DNA from: Bacteroidota bacterium
Lineage (GTDB): Bacteria > Bacteroidota > Bacteroidia > AKYH767-A > OLB10
Reading direction: 5' to 3'
NCBI GenBank assembly: GCA_016713925.1
Contig: JADJOH010000002.1
Coordinates: forward strand, 1,310,856-1,374,855
Length of the DNA stretch: 64,000 nucleotides
Numbering within the stretch: position 1 is the first letter of the stretch; every line of letters starts with the position of its first letter. A program made the position numbers and the translations under genes. Positions 47,580-58,493 of the stretch are shown here, in pieces. The notes under the pieces are model-generated. The model made no database searches and was not told where the DNA came from. It saw only the letters and a list, made by a program, of their open reading frames with translations.

Positions 47580-50350
47580 TTAGAAATCACCGGCTGCTAC
47601 TGTTACTAAGGTCTCCGTATTTATCCATTTAGCAATAGTGTCATTTACCTGATTTACTTTTAGCGCTGCCACTTTCGCTTCGAAGTCCGCATCCCAGATG
47701 ATGTTCCTTTCTATCTGCATATAGCTTGACATTTTAGAGCTAAGTTCATTGTCCTGCGAACGGCTTAACATGCGGCTCTGTAAATAACCATTAACAGCAT
47801 CCTTTAACTCTGACTCCGTTACACCATTTTTTATAAACCGATCCAATTCTTCATTGCAAGCTACTTTAACTTTTTCAAGATTCTCAGGATTAAACATGGC
47901 ATATAATCTGAAATGAGAAACACTATCCAATGAATTTCCATAGAGAATAGATCCTGAGCCATAGCTTAATCCTTCTTCCTGGCGTAAACGTTCTGCAAGT
48001 CGTGAATTCAGAAAGCCTCCTCCAAAAATATAATTGGCCATAAACAATGCAGGATACTCTTCGTGCGTATCGTTTACCGGAAGCTTCATGCCACCCAGCA
48101 ACATGGCATTCTTTTTATCAGGAGTTGATATTTTTCACTCACTTGTTTTCCGGGAATAAATTCATCTTTTGCTCTCTCATAAACTACAGGTGACTCCCAA
48201 TTACTGAATATTGGCTTCAATCCTTCTACCAATTCCTTTTCATCAAATTCACCCACACAGGAGATGTTAGCATTGCTACTATTGTAAAAATCCTTATAGA
48301 AACCGGTGAGGTCTTCCCTGCTTATGGATTTGATTGCTATCATCTGATCTTCAAAATCCATCGTATAACGGAAGTCGGAGGGTCTATAATTCTCTGTAAG
48401 TTTGCTATACTTTCTATAGACCAATGCTATTGGATCACTCTTCAATTCTTCAATGGCCGTGATGCGTTCTGTCTTTAAAATTTCTAATTCTGATTCCGGA
48501 AATACGGGTCTCCTCAATATTTCTTCCAAAAGACCCAATGTTGCTTTAAGATATTTCTTCTCCGCATTTGCAATTAGCATAACTTGTTGCCCACTGCCAT
48601 AAATGAAGATGTTAGCATTCATCTTATCCAATGAATCGTTGAGCTGCTCATAGCTAAGATGTTTAGACCCCTTTTTGAGCATAGCTAATGTGAGCGATGC
48701 TATTATACTTTTATTTTTCAATGCTGCTTCATAACCAATACGCAAGGAGATGCTCAAATTCACTTTTCGGCCCCTGTTGGGTTTACTCAATAAATTATAC
48801 TTCGCACCTCCGTCAAAATTCCCTGCCCTGATATTGCGTTGGATATTTTCAGGTGACGGATCAAAAGTTTCCAGGTTTGAAAGGGCCTTTCTTCCCTCAT
48901 ATCTTTTCAGCTCTTCTTCCAGAACCGGGGCGTCCGGGACCTGTACTCTCTGCGGTAATTTTTCAGGAATAAAGTAACCGGTAGTACGGTTGGAGGAAAT
49001 AAAATATCTGGCTACTACCTGATTCACTTCCTCTACTTTAATTTGCTCCAGCCGGTCACGATATAGGAACCAATGTCTCCAGTCTCCCAAGGCAATGTAC
49101 TCCGACAAGGTCATACATAAATAATCGGTGTTGGTATATTGCTCTTCCACCTCTTTCAACAAAGTCGTACGGGCCTGCTCCACCTCTTCCGCTGTAAATG
49201 GATGTAATGGGAGGCTATCCAGCAATGAAAACATCTCCGCTCCCACATCAACGAGTTTTTTATCCTTGAGTGCCTCAGATTCAAAATAAACATAGCCGGG
49301 TTCCTTTAAACCATACACCGATCCGTAACAGGTACTGGATTTCCCGGACTCCACCAACGCTTTGTACAAACGTCCTGAGGGTTTATCGGTTAACATCTCC
49401 GAAATAATTTCAATGCCTGCATAATCCGGATGTGTAGCAGCAGGAATATGATACCCGCAGGAGACGATCTGAACATCACCTGTTCGCTTTAATGTTACAT
49501 GCCGTTCACCATCCTGAGACGGCTCTACGGTATACGTTTCTGTTAATGTACGGGCAGGTTTGGGTATCACTCCAAAATATTCCACCACCATTTGCAGGGT
49601 TTTCTCTTCTTCTATTTTACCGGCTATGATCAGTACCGCGTTATCCGGTTGATAATATTTCTTATAGAAAGCTTGCAGGTTCTCTATCGGTACCCGCTCA
49701 ATATCCTCCTTGGACCCGATGGTAGATTTTCCATAGTTATGCCATAAGAAAGCGGTAGAAAATACACGCTCTTGCAAAACAGCAAATGCATAGTTCTCGC
49801 TTGCTTCAAACTCATTTCTGACAACGGAAAATTCAGTGGCAAGATCTTTTTTATCAATAAAAGAGTTCACCATGCGGTCACTTTCGAGATCAAGTACCCA
49901 GCGTAGATTTTCATCTGAAGCCGTAAATGTTTCATAATAGTTGGTTCGGTCATACCATGTTGTTCCATTGGACCTGCAACCATGCGCCGTTAATTCCTGA
50001 GGAATATTTTTATGGCGTTGTGAACCTTTAAACAGCATATGCTCCAGGAGATGAGCCATACCGGATTCACCATAACCTTCATGACGGGAACCGACCAGAT
50101 AGGTGATGTTAACGGTGATGGTTGGCTTTGATGCATCCGGAAAGAGTAATACTTTAAGCCCGTTGTTAAGCCGGTACTCCGTGATGCCTTCGATGGAGGA
50201 GATGCGTTGGGGAGTCTGTGCAATTGTTGGAAGAAAACAAATGGCGAAAAAGAGAAAAAGTAATATACGAATATCTATAAGTGAAGAATATCGTATTTCT
50301 CTTTTGCAATAACTAAAGGAATTTTTGTTTAATAATGTTTGTGTTTTCAT
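47580..50350 (-). pseudogene. M16 zinc peptidase (pitrilysin/processing-peptidase family), one frameshift
   Basis: The frame from 50350 has a membrane anchor/signal (IRILLFLFFAICFLPTIAQ), then the M16 active site HLLEHMLFKG (inverted HxxEH zinc motif) with downstream Glu in VVRNEFEASE, and a repeat of the two M16 half-domains. It loses phase at 48086. A single missing A in the A5 opposite 48131-48135 would give ISTPDKKNAMLLGGM and continue into the final C-terminal domain (NYIFGGGFLNSRLAERLRQEEGLSYG) to 47580. About 920 residues when repaired, the usual length for a fused two-unit M16 peptidase. Likely a periplasmic oligopeptidase. Confidence 0.82.
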
Positions 50351-50482
50351 AGCAGAGTTTTGATTAATGTTTTTTTAATTCTATTATCTGAAAAATGTGG
50401 TCAAAAGAACAAGTGAGCAACGCAAAGGCATTCATTCATCTTGTTAGACCACATAAATTTTCATTTTAATCGAATATGCTTT

Positions 50483-51040
50483 TTATTTAAGTCTGACTTT
50501 TAGTCCGGCATTTATCAGTGACATGCCATAACCTAGTTCAAAATACCCGCTTGTGTTTTTCGAAAGCATATGAGTAACTCCTATGTGTGGATATATACCG
50601 AAGCCTTCGATCTTATCAATATAACCCAATGTCTCTTTAAAGTTAATAATACTGTAAATCAAAGTTGGTCCGCCATAAATCATACTTTTCTTTCCAAGTT
50701 CAGTAATGTATTCCAATTTCAGTCCGACAATAGTTGAAGTTGTTTTTTGCTCCGATACATAACCGGACTCATGTCTTTCGCTGAGATATACAGTTGTGGT
50801 CCCGCCTAAAAGGCCAATCTGGACTTCATCTCCTACAGCTGCATCTAAACTAAACTGGTAAACAGGTGAAGATTTTACTTTCATATTGCCATCAATTGCG
50901 GCAATTGTTTTCATTAACTTTCTTAGATTATTAGGCATTCCAATTCCGGCGTTAAGATGTACCATACCTTTTTCAACCGTTTGACCAATTGAAAGTGCAG
51001 CGATAAAAACTGAAAATATTGTGAGGATGAGCGTTTTCAT
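50483..51040 (-). CDS. Beta-barrel outer membrane-type protein
   Basis: A 185-residue protein with signal peptide MKTLILTIFSVFIAALSIGQ. The mature part is built of alternating strands and ends FELGYGMSLINAGLKVRLK, like small OmpA-type or porin-family beta-barrels. VQIGLLGGTTTVYL and MIYGGPTLIYS are typical strand pairs. The ligand is unknown. It lies 36 bp downstream of the TM2-like fusion gene on the same strand and may be co-transcribed. Confidence 0.72.
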   Translation of the reverse strand: MKTLILTIFSVFIAALSIGQTVEKGMVHLNAGIGMPNNLRKLMKTIAAIDGNMKVKSSPVYQFSLDAAVGDEVQIGLLGGTTTVYLSERHESGYVSEQKTTSTIVGLKLEYITELGKKSMIYGGPTLIYSIINFKETLGYIDKIEGFGIYPHIGVTHMLSKNTSGYFELGYGMSLINAGLKVRLK

Positions 51041-51076
51041 ATTGTTGATATATTATAGATTTAATTTTTTAGTGAA

Positions 51077-52165
51077 TTAACGAATAGAGAAATCATATAC
51101 TTTGGTGGCCTGAGCACTATAGATATTCGGAACAGTTCCTGCATACATAAAGCAGTACTCTCCTTCCTTTAAATTTGCAGTGGGTGTAACTTCAAACTCA
51201 CCATTACCGAGATCTGTTATATCAAAAGCAACGACGTACTTATCATCTACACCGCTGCTATGAGAAAACGAATTTCCTGTGCCTGTAACAAACTCACGAG
51301 AGTTTGATCTTTTATCCATATACAGCATCATAAATTCATTGGGACTACTTGCCTGACTGAAATATGTTGAAACCATATCATTCGCATTCTCTTCAGTTGC
51401 AGCAAAGACAAATCTGAATATTGGTTTGGACTCATGAATTTTTACAGATGATTCAATTCCCCGGATAGATGCTTTAGATTTACTTTTTGCAATCCCATAA
51501 GTCATAGCAGTTAGCAAATAGCCCCCTGACTTACTTTGACTACTTACTGTAGGATATAATTTTTTATAATCCATTGTAGTTTGGTCCAGCAAATAAATCC
51601 CGGGCATTAGTGACTTCTTTGCAGCAGAATTTGATTTCCCGTTTCCGGATTTGGTCAATAGCATTTCATTTAATACTTCATTGGGCAAGCCAACACCTTT
51701 CAAATAGATGATAGAGTCAACGCTCAAATCAAAAGATGTTTCCGAACTTTTAATTATATTTATAATAATGTCTTTTGATACTTGCTTTTTATGCAATTGA
51801 ACAACACCGGTGTTATTTAATGTAGTTTGTGAAATCCCTTGTAAACTAAATCCCATTATTACAAAAAAGAGTGCGGCAGATGATTGAACTGTCGTAAAAA
51901 CAGTTTTTGAAGATTTGTTCCTCGCCGCCACTGCTGCCCATACCATACATACCGGCCATGTGAAGAACAGGCCTATGCCAAAAGTGAAGAGAGCAGCTAA
52001 GACGGATAAGAGGAACATGATCAATGCGCCTGTTATGGTGGAGTAGAGCATTCCCAGTGGACCGAAGAAAAAGCTGAGCAATAAGGCGGTTGTCATGCTT
52101 TTTTGAGACTGGATGGTTACAATAGTGCTTTGACTAGCGTTTCCTGAGGGGTTGTTGGTGTTCAT
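51077..52165 (-). CDS. TM2-like membrane protein fused to a secreted-type C-terminal domain
   Basis: A 362-residue protein. N-terminal ~90 residues have two to three TM helices with FFFGPLGMLYSTITGALIMF and FFTWPVCMVWAAVAARN, a TM2-like domain. At residues ~93-115 a second signal-like stretch (SSAALFFVIMGFSLQGISQ) precedes a soluble domain with DIIINIIKSSETSFDLS and SIIYLKGVGLPNEVLNEML, a pattern common in secreted Bacteroidota proteins. So it looks like two genes fused; a lost stop between them is an alternative. TACGTTTG on the minus strand (52196-52203) gives a -7 element. Confidence 0.7.
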   Translation of the reverse strand: MNTNNPSGNASQSTIVTIQSQKSMTTALLLSFFFGPLGMLYSTITGALIMFLLSVLAALFTFGIGLFFTWPVCMVWAAVAARNKSSKTVFTTVQSSAALFFVIMGFSLQGISQTTLNNTGVVQLHKKQVSKDIIINIIKSSETSFDLSVDSIIYLKGVGLPNEVLNEMLLTKSGNGKSNSAAKKSLMPGIYLLDQTTMDYKKLYPTVSSQSKSGGYLLTAMTYGIAKSKSKASIRGIESSVKIHESKPIFRFVFAATEENANDMVSTYFSQASSPNEFMMLYMDKRSNSREFVTGTGNSFSHSSGVDDKYVVAFDITDLGNGEFEVTPTANLKEGEYCFMYAGTVPNIYSAQATKVYDFSIR

Positions 52166-52195
52166 GTCGTTTGGTTTTTTATTTGTTTCTGAACC

Positions 52196-52203
52196 AAACG
52201 TAG
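52196..52203 (-). promoter_or_regulatory. -7 promoter element of the TM2-like fusion gene
   Basis: Minus-strand TACGTTTG, a TAnnTTTG match about 31 bases upstream of the start at 52165. Confidence 0.5.
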
Positions 52204-52296
52204 AAAAGTGACTGACCCTTGAATAGGATCAATGCGCCAGCGGCCTTCCGCAATGAGTTAACGGCAGGAAGTAATGAGTTGATGAAATATCAGCGC

Positions 52297-53082
52297 CTAT
52301 TCAAAGGTGACCCCATGGGTGCGCAGAAAGTGCAAAAAATCGGCTTTACGGCGCTTGGAGACATCGACATGGTGTCCTTCGGCAAGAATAAGCCTCCCCG
52401 CCTCCCCCTCATTCCTGAATTCACGTATAAAGCGGAAACTTACAAGATAACTATCGTGTGCCCTGAAAAAATAAGGAAAACCGGAAAGCAGGGCTTCGGT
52501 AGCCTTGAGCGTTTTTGAAATCACTTTCTTATTTTTCCCTGTCAGATATATTTCCGTATAATTATTGGAAGCTTTGCAATAAATAATATCCTCCGCACTT
52601 ACGGCTTCCTTCCCCCCTAATTTCGGCAGGAAGATGATGGAAGAGGACGGATTTTGTGGTGAAGGAATCTCCGTTTTCTCCGGTTTATCCTTCAGCAGAC
52701 CTGCCTTTTCCCGTATTTTTTTCTCAACACCCCTGAATTCGTCGAGATCGATTGGCTTAAGAAGATAGCCCACTATGTCAAAACGGTTGATGGCTTTGAT
52801 GGCATATTGTTCGTGAGCCGTAGTCAACACAATGAGAAAAGGATGTTTATCTATTACGGCCCCCAACATATCCAGACCACTGCGGATGGGCATTTCAATA
52901 TCGGCGAAGACGAGGTCCGGTTTTAGATTCAATATCATCTTCTCCCCCTCTTCTGCTGAGGAAGCCACTCCCAATACGTCATAGCCTACACTAAAATCCA
53001 GTAAATATTTTTTCAATGATTCACGACCACTCGGTTCGTCATCTACAATAACGGTGCGAAATACTTTTGTGTCAGGCTGCAT
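52297..53082 (-). CDS. LytTR-family response regulator
   Basis: A 261-residue regulator. The receiver domain (residues ~8-125) has acidic pair VIVDDEP (D14, D15), phosphoacceptor D61 in LVFADIEMP, and Lys in GYLLKPID. The C-terminal LytTR domain (~150-255) has the pattern EDIIYCKASNNYTEIYL, LEAT-like KTLKATEALL and FFRAHDSYLVSFRFI. LytTR proteins bind two direct repeats about 21 bp apart. The start overlaps the kinase gene end by 11 bases, so the two are translationally coupled. It is the best in-window candidate to regulate the peptide-array promoters, but this is inference. Confidence 0.94.
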   Translation of the reverse strand: MQPDTKVFRTVIVDDEPSGRESLKKYLLDFSVGYDVLGVASSAEEGEKMILNLKPDLVFADIEMPIRSGLDMLGAVIDKHPFLIVLTTAHEQYAIKAINRFDIVGYLLKPIDLDEFRGVEKKIREKAGLLKDKPEKTEIPSPQNPSSSIIFLPKLGGKEAVSAEDIIYCKASNNYTEIYLTGKNKKVISKTLKATEALLSGFPYFFRAHDSYLVSFRFIREFRNEGEAGRLILAEGHHVDVSKRRKADFLHFLRTHGVTFE

Positions 53083-55378
53083 AATTTTGTATGGTTAGAT
53101 CAAATTCCACTTTTGTCCCGGCGGGCAATCCGGTAGTATCGTATAAGTCAATGATAGTAAAAGTATCTGTATTGGAGACCTTATTATACATACTTAGTCG
53201 TTCTTTTGTAATCGCCAATCCATGCGAGGTATGCTGATGCTCGCTTTTCGCTTTTAAGTCCGCCGACTTCTGCCGACCAATACCATTGTCTATAATTGAA
53301 AAATGGAGCAAATCGCCTCTTTTCTTCACTTCAATTTCAATAATCCCTTTCTTACTTGATGGCATTAATCCATGCCAGATACTATTCTCCACAAATGGCT
53401 GGAGGATGAGAGGCGGAACGGAAAACTCATTCATATCAATGCCCGGTTCAATGCTGATCTTGTAATCAAATTTTGTGTTGAAACGCATTTGCTCTAACTG
53501 AATATATAGTTCCAAAGTAGAAAGTTCCGTTTCCAGAGAAACAATAGCCTGACGGGAGCTCTCCAATATTCGCCTTACTAAGCGGGAAAACTTCGTAAGA
53601 CTGGAGGAAGCCGTCATTGTATCTTTTTGTAAAATACAATTATGAATAGAGTTCAGGGCATTAAAAATAAAATGCGGATTCATCTGTGCTCTTAATAACT
53701 TCATTTCCTGCTCTGCCCTCTGTGTAGCGAGCTTCTCTTCGTAACTCAATTGTTCCTGACGGATTAACTTTTCCTGTGTTTCTTGAATTGTGATTATTGC
53801 TTGATTTAGTTTACGGTTGGTTTTATAGCCGCGGTAGAGGGAGAAAGATAATGCAATAGATAGGACTCCAACAACAATAAGGGCACCCAAATATATTTGT
53901 CTGGTTTTTCGTTCGTGTTGGATCAAAGTATTCTGAATGTCCATGGCGGTGGATTGCAGATCTGAATTTCTATTTTTTCGGGTGGAATCAATCGCTATAG
54001 GATCAAAATCTGAAAGTAACGAATCTATTATATCACCGGCACTTATTGAATAAAATGCCGCTTTATCATATTCTTTTAGCAAATAACTAATTTTGCCCAG
54101 CTGGGAAAGAACATGTGCTTCAAAATATTGCACATGCCTTTTATAAGAAAATTGAGTCTCGCCATTAATTTGTTGAAATAGAAAAGATTTATAATTAAAA
54201 AAATCTCCAATAAAACTTGAAGATCTAAAATCTGATTTTGAACGCAATGAGGGTAAGTATAATAGAGATTCCTTAAAAAGCGTATCCATTTCAGTTAATA
54301 ATTTATAATCTAAGACTTTTTTGGATGTGTACTTTTTATATAAGAAATCTCCAATCGTTGCTAATGCGATTGAAATACCACCACTATCATTGCCATTTTT
54401 GCAAATTTGTAATTGCATTTGCAATATCTCCAATGCTTCTCTATTCTGATTTCTTGACTTAAATATAAAGTACTTGCGACCTAGTACATAAATACTAAAT
54501 TCAGGACTTCCATGCTTTTCCTGGACTGTATAATACTTATCAAAATACAATAATGCACTTGTTGTGTCACCGGTCTTTAGTTTCATCTCTGCAATATTGC
54601 CATAAACATAACCTATTTGTACTGTGTCACCAATTTTGCTAAATGCATCCATTGCTTTATAAAAATAATTCATGGCGTTGTTGGTATCTAATTTCATAGA
54701 GTACTCAGCTGCAATGTAATTAGCAACCTCGCCAACTTTACGATAGTCTTTTAAAAATATATAATTTTCATAGGCTATCTTAAAATGATATAACGAAGCC
54801 TCTGCCTTTACACCAAATAATAATTGACCAATTCTTTCATTTGTTTTTGCAATTCCTTCATTATCTCCTATCTGTTCATAATAATTCAAAGCGGTTCTAT
54901 AATATCGCAATGATGTCTTTCTATCATTAACCTGATACAACGCTCCGGTAAGCAATGTAGCTTTGCCTTGCAATTTCATATCATCTATTCTCATAGCGAA
55001 AGTTATTGCAGAATCATAATGCAACTTTGCAATGGCATTAGCCTTTTTATCGAATTCTTGTGCATGCGTTCGACCAATTTGTATATGTACTTGGGCAAGC
55101 AGCGATTTACATCAATTTCTTTTTTTCGATGTGGAGAACTATTTACTATGGAATCTAAAATTTGCTTAGCTTCACGAACATAGGTTAATGCTTTATCTTC
55201 AATATAAAGTTTAGATATAGAATCCGTCAAACTTACTATTTGAGTTGCTCTAAGCAATGGATCCCTATCAGCATTTAACTTACTGTATATAGAATCATAG
55301 TTTAGATTTTGCGGACGCACAATTGGATAACAACACTAAAAGAAATACATTTAGATTAACTAGTACAAAATGTTTCAA
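53072..55378 (-). pseudogene. LytS-type sensor kinase with TPR sensor domain, two frameshifts
   Basis: The intact gene probably starts with TTG at 55378 and reads KHFVLVNLNVFLLVLLSNC (lipoprotein-like signal). Dropping one A from the AAAA opposite about 55309-55312 joins it to LNYDSIYSKLNADRD, and a second shift near 55101-55108 joins it to the long frame (53072-55024). TPR-like repeats cover most of the periplasmic part (for example YYRTALNYYEQIGDNEGIA). One TM helix (IYLGALIVVGVLSIALSFSL) and a coiled coil precede the HisKA_7TM-type kinase: LRAQMNPHFIFNALNSIHNC with phospho-His, PPLILQPFVENSIWHGLMP (N box), IIDNGIGRQKS (G box). It partners the LytTR regulator. Confidence 0.82.
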
Positions 55379-55382
55379 ATAT

Positions 55383-55396
55383 TTTGACTTGTCAAT
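55383..55396. promoter_or_regulatory. 14-nt sequence shared with peptide-array promoters
   Basis: TTTGACTTGTCAAT (plus strand), containing the TTGAC-TT-GTCAA inverted repeat, lies 5-18 bases upstream of the kinase start at 55378. The same 14-mer is at the -7 region of peptide promoters P1-P4 (e.g. 18422-18435). A common regulator is possible; chance cannot be excluded. Confidence 0.45.
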
Positions 55397-55522
55397 TACA
55401 AAACAATCTGATAAAAAGGAATTGCATACGGTTAGAATTTCGTTAAATTAAATTAAACTACTATTGATCAAATTTAATACTTCTTTCATCGCGCTAATTT
55501 ATATGATGTAGTACTTTACAGA

Positions 55523-58477
55523 CTAAACCACTAACTCAAACTCCACCTTCGTTCCTGCCGGCTCATGTAGCTCATTATACAAATCAATAATAATAAAAGA
55601 ATTCGAATTGCCCTGGTTCTCATTATACATATTCAACCGTTCTCTGGTAATAGCAATTCCATGTGAGGTATGTTGATTTTCGCTCTTCGCTTTCAATTGA
55701 GCAGCTTTCTCTCTGCCGATGCCATTATCTGATATGGTAAAGTGCAGGTGCTCTCCCTTTCTACTAACTTCTACCATGATGCTGCCTTTCTTTTCAGAGG
55801 GCATTACTCCATGCCCGGTACTATTCTCCCCAACTGGCTGGAGGATGAGGGGCGGCACCATCGTGCTTGCAGGATCGATAGCCGGATCTACTGTAATGGT
55901 GTACTCAAACTTAGTATTAAAACGTAATTGTTCAATCTGAATGTATAATTCAAGGGTCGCCAATTCTGATTCCAGCGAAATTGTACTTTGCAGGGAATTA
56001 TCAAGTATCTTTCTTACCAGCCTGGAAAATTTGGTTAAGCTGTTAGCTGCTGTCAAGGTATCTCTTTGCAAAATGCAATTATGAATCGAATTGAGGGCAT
56101 TAAAATAAAATGCGGGTTCATTTGTGCCCGGAGTACTTTCATTTCCTGTTCCGCCTGTTGCATTGCAATTTTCGTTTTTGCCGCTTCCTCTTTCCTTATG
56201 ATGGCAACTCTTCGTTTATAAATAGTAAATACCAATACCGCCATAAAAATAAAGAAGTAGGCATAGAACGTAGAACTAAGATACCAGGGTAGACTAACAT
56301 TGATCGTCCGTTTATCTCCTGCCTCCTTCCAGTTAAGGCCATCTGCAGAAACGCGAAACTGTATCGTGTGACTACCCAATGAGAGGCCGCTCAACAATAA
56401 ATGCCTTGAGTCATCCAAATCAATCCACGAAATTTCATCAGAAGTCCGGTACTGAATTTTTGCAGTACTTCTAAAATTTGAAGAATAACTTGAAAAATAA
56501 AAGTCAATGGCTTCATCATATTTAATATCTAAAATCTGTTGTAAAGAGTCTGCTCTGATACCGGCATAAAAAACGGAGTCAATTCGAAACTGAGGGTAAT
56601 AGGGTTGTGTTGCTAATACTTCATCGGAAACTATGCAGATTCCATTGGATGTCAGGAAGGCTATTTTAGCATTACTCGGTGATGAATAATTTGCAGGATA
56701 CACTCCGCTCTTAAATGATCCACCAAACATATGATTTAATCCCAGCCAATTTTTCGTTCGCATATTGTAGAGATACAGTCCATCCTCCTTACCGGCAAGC
56801 ATCATCTCCTTTTTAATAAAGAGATAGTTGACACCCGCTGAATCGGGAGTTTGTGTGAGGAATTTAACTTCATCACTATTCAAAACTAATCGATATATCT
56901 TCCCATCAGTAGCGGAAATATATACTGTATTGTCCTCTCCGGTAGTAATGGTTTTTGCCTGAATTCCTTTCCCTAAATCATCCTTAAAGCGCCGGCTTAC
57001 TCCGGAAATCGTATTCATCATAAATAAGCCCGAGTCTTCCGAATTAATGAGAAGTTCATTTTCCGGTAAACTTTTCATACGGTTTACCTTATGCCCCTTA
57101 AATGATTTTAAGAACGTGGTTTCCTTACTATAATAATTTACAGAAACAACACCTCCCAATGAGCCGGCCCAGACCAATGAATCGTTATTCACATCTCTTT
57201 CCAGACTGAGATAAAAGTCACTCTTTCCATTGAAAGACAATTGCCCATTCTTCTTTTGTTTAATAAGGTTATAAAAAAGTAAGCCATCTCCATATGTTGC
57301 CAATAAATAATTACCATCGTTCATTCTGACGGCACCATAAATATTTAATTTGGAGTCGAGATATGTCCGTTTCCCTTCTCCGGACATTACTTCAAATCCA
57401 CCTGTTCCCGTGGTAATAAAATTGTTGTTACTATCCGACAAAAGTGAATTATAGGAAGATAATTCAGGAATGATTTTCTGAAACCTGATCTTGTCAGGAT
57501 AGTATAGTGAAGCAATTCCACTATTTTTCAAAATAATTAAATAATTGCTGAACGGTCCTTTAATGGTATTATATACCTTTTCACCGCTCAATCCACTTGA
57601 CTTATTTAATTCAAAAACCCGACCACCCTTTAAAATCACAGCACCCTGTCCCAGGTCGATATCAGCACTTCATCATCCACTTTGCTGATCCCTGAAACAA
57701 AGGATTTTGATTGTGCGAGCATGCCTCCCGGGATTCCCGGAAAAAGTTTATCCGTTTTAACATTATAATGATAAATACCATTTCCCCAGGTGCCCAGAAG
57801 TAAAATACTATCATTAAAATTACAACCATAGCTGAGTTGGATTAACCCCGGAAGTTTTGCCTTCATTTGTAACGCCTGCCGATTTGCCGCATTCCATTTC
57901 AACAATCCTTTTCTTGTTGTTAGAAATAAATCATCGTTGGAAGCTTTAAAGATGGAATAAACCTCTGTAGGAATTTTATTGACATTTGACAGGATGCTAT
58001 ACAGCCACTGTCCTGTTTCTGCCTGTCTAAGCACGATACAACCCTTGTCCATTGTGCCAATCCAATAGGTACCATCATGTGCTTCAAAAATACAGGTGGT
58101 TCTAAAGGAGAAGGGAATAAAACCGAAAAAACCAGATTATTTCGTATAAATCTCAGTTTGAAATCAGGATGCTCATTTGCAAACCATATTCTCTGCTTAC
58201 TGTCCTCGTATAAAATACTACTTTCCACATTCCAGTAATTGGCTGAAAAAAGTTCCTTTATGTTCTTATGACCTTTCACATGATTGTAAATCCCTTTATC
58301 GGTATACAACCACAGTACATTTTTTGATATCATACAAAACATTTTTAACATTCAAAGATCCGGTGATTCGTCTAAATTCCTCATTATCGAAACCATACTC
58401 GATATGTTGAGCTATTGAGCTACTTCCTGCTAACAACAACAGCAAATGCAGATGAAGAGTTTGACATTGAATACCAT
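55523..58477 (-). pseudogene. Two-component propeller LytS-type kinase, several frameshifts
   Basis: A second hybrid-type sensor. From the ATG at 58477 a signal peptide emerges only if the frame is shifted near 58455 (LHLLLLLAGSSSIAQ), followed by HIEYGFDNEEFRRITG, then a two-component-regulator propeller (Reg_prop) over about 600 residues and a Y_Y_Y-like domain (IQYRTSDEISWIDL), TM helix YAYFFIFMAVLVFTIY and a LytS-type kinase. Shifts are evident near 58330, 58126-58131, 57644-57646 and 56102-56105, the last within the MNPHFIFNALNS box. The N box reads LILQPVGENSTGHG where PFVENSIWHG is expected. It lies 144 bp upstream of the other kinase on the same strand. Confidence 0.7.
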
Positions 58478-58493
58478 TATTCAGACGTTGGTA

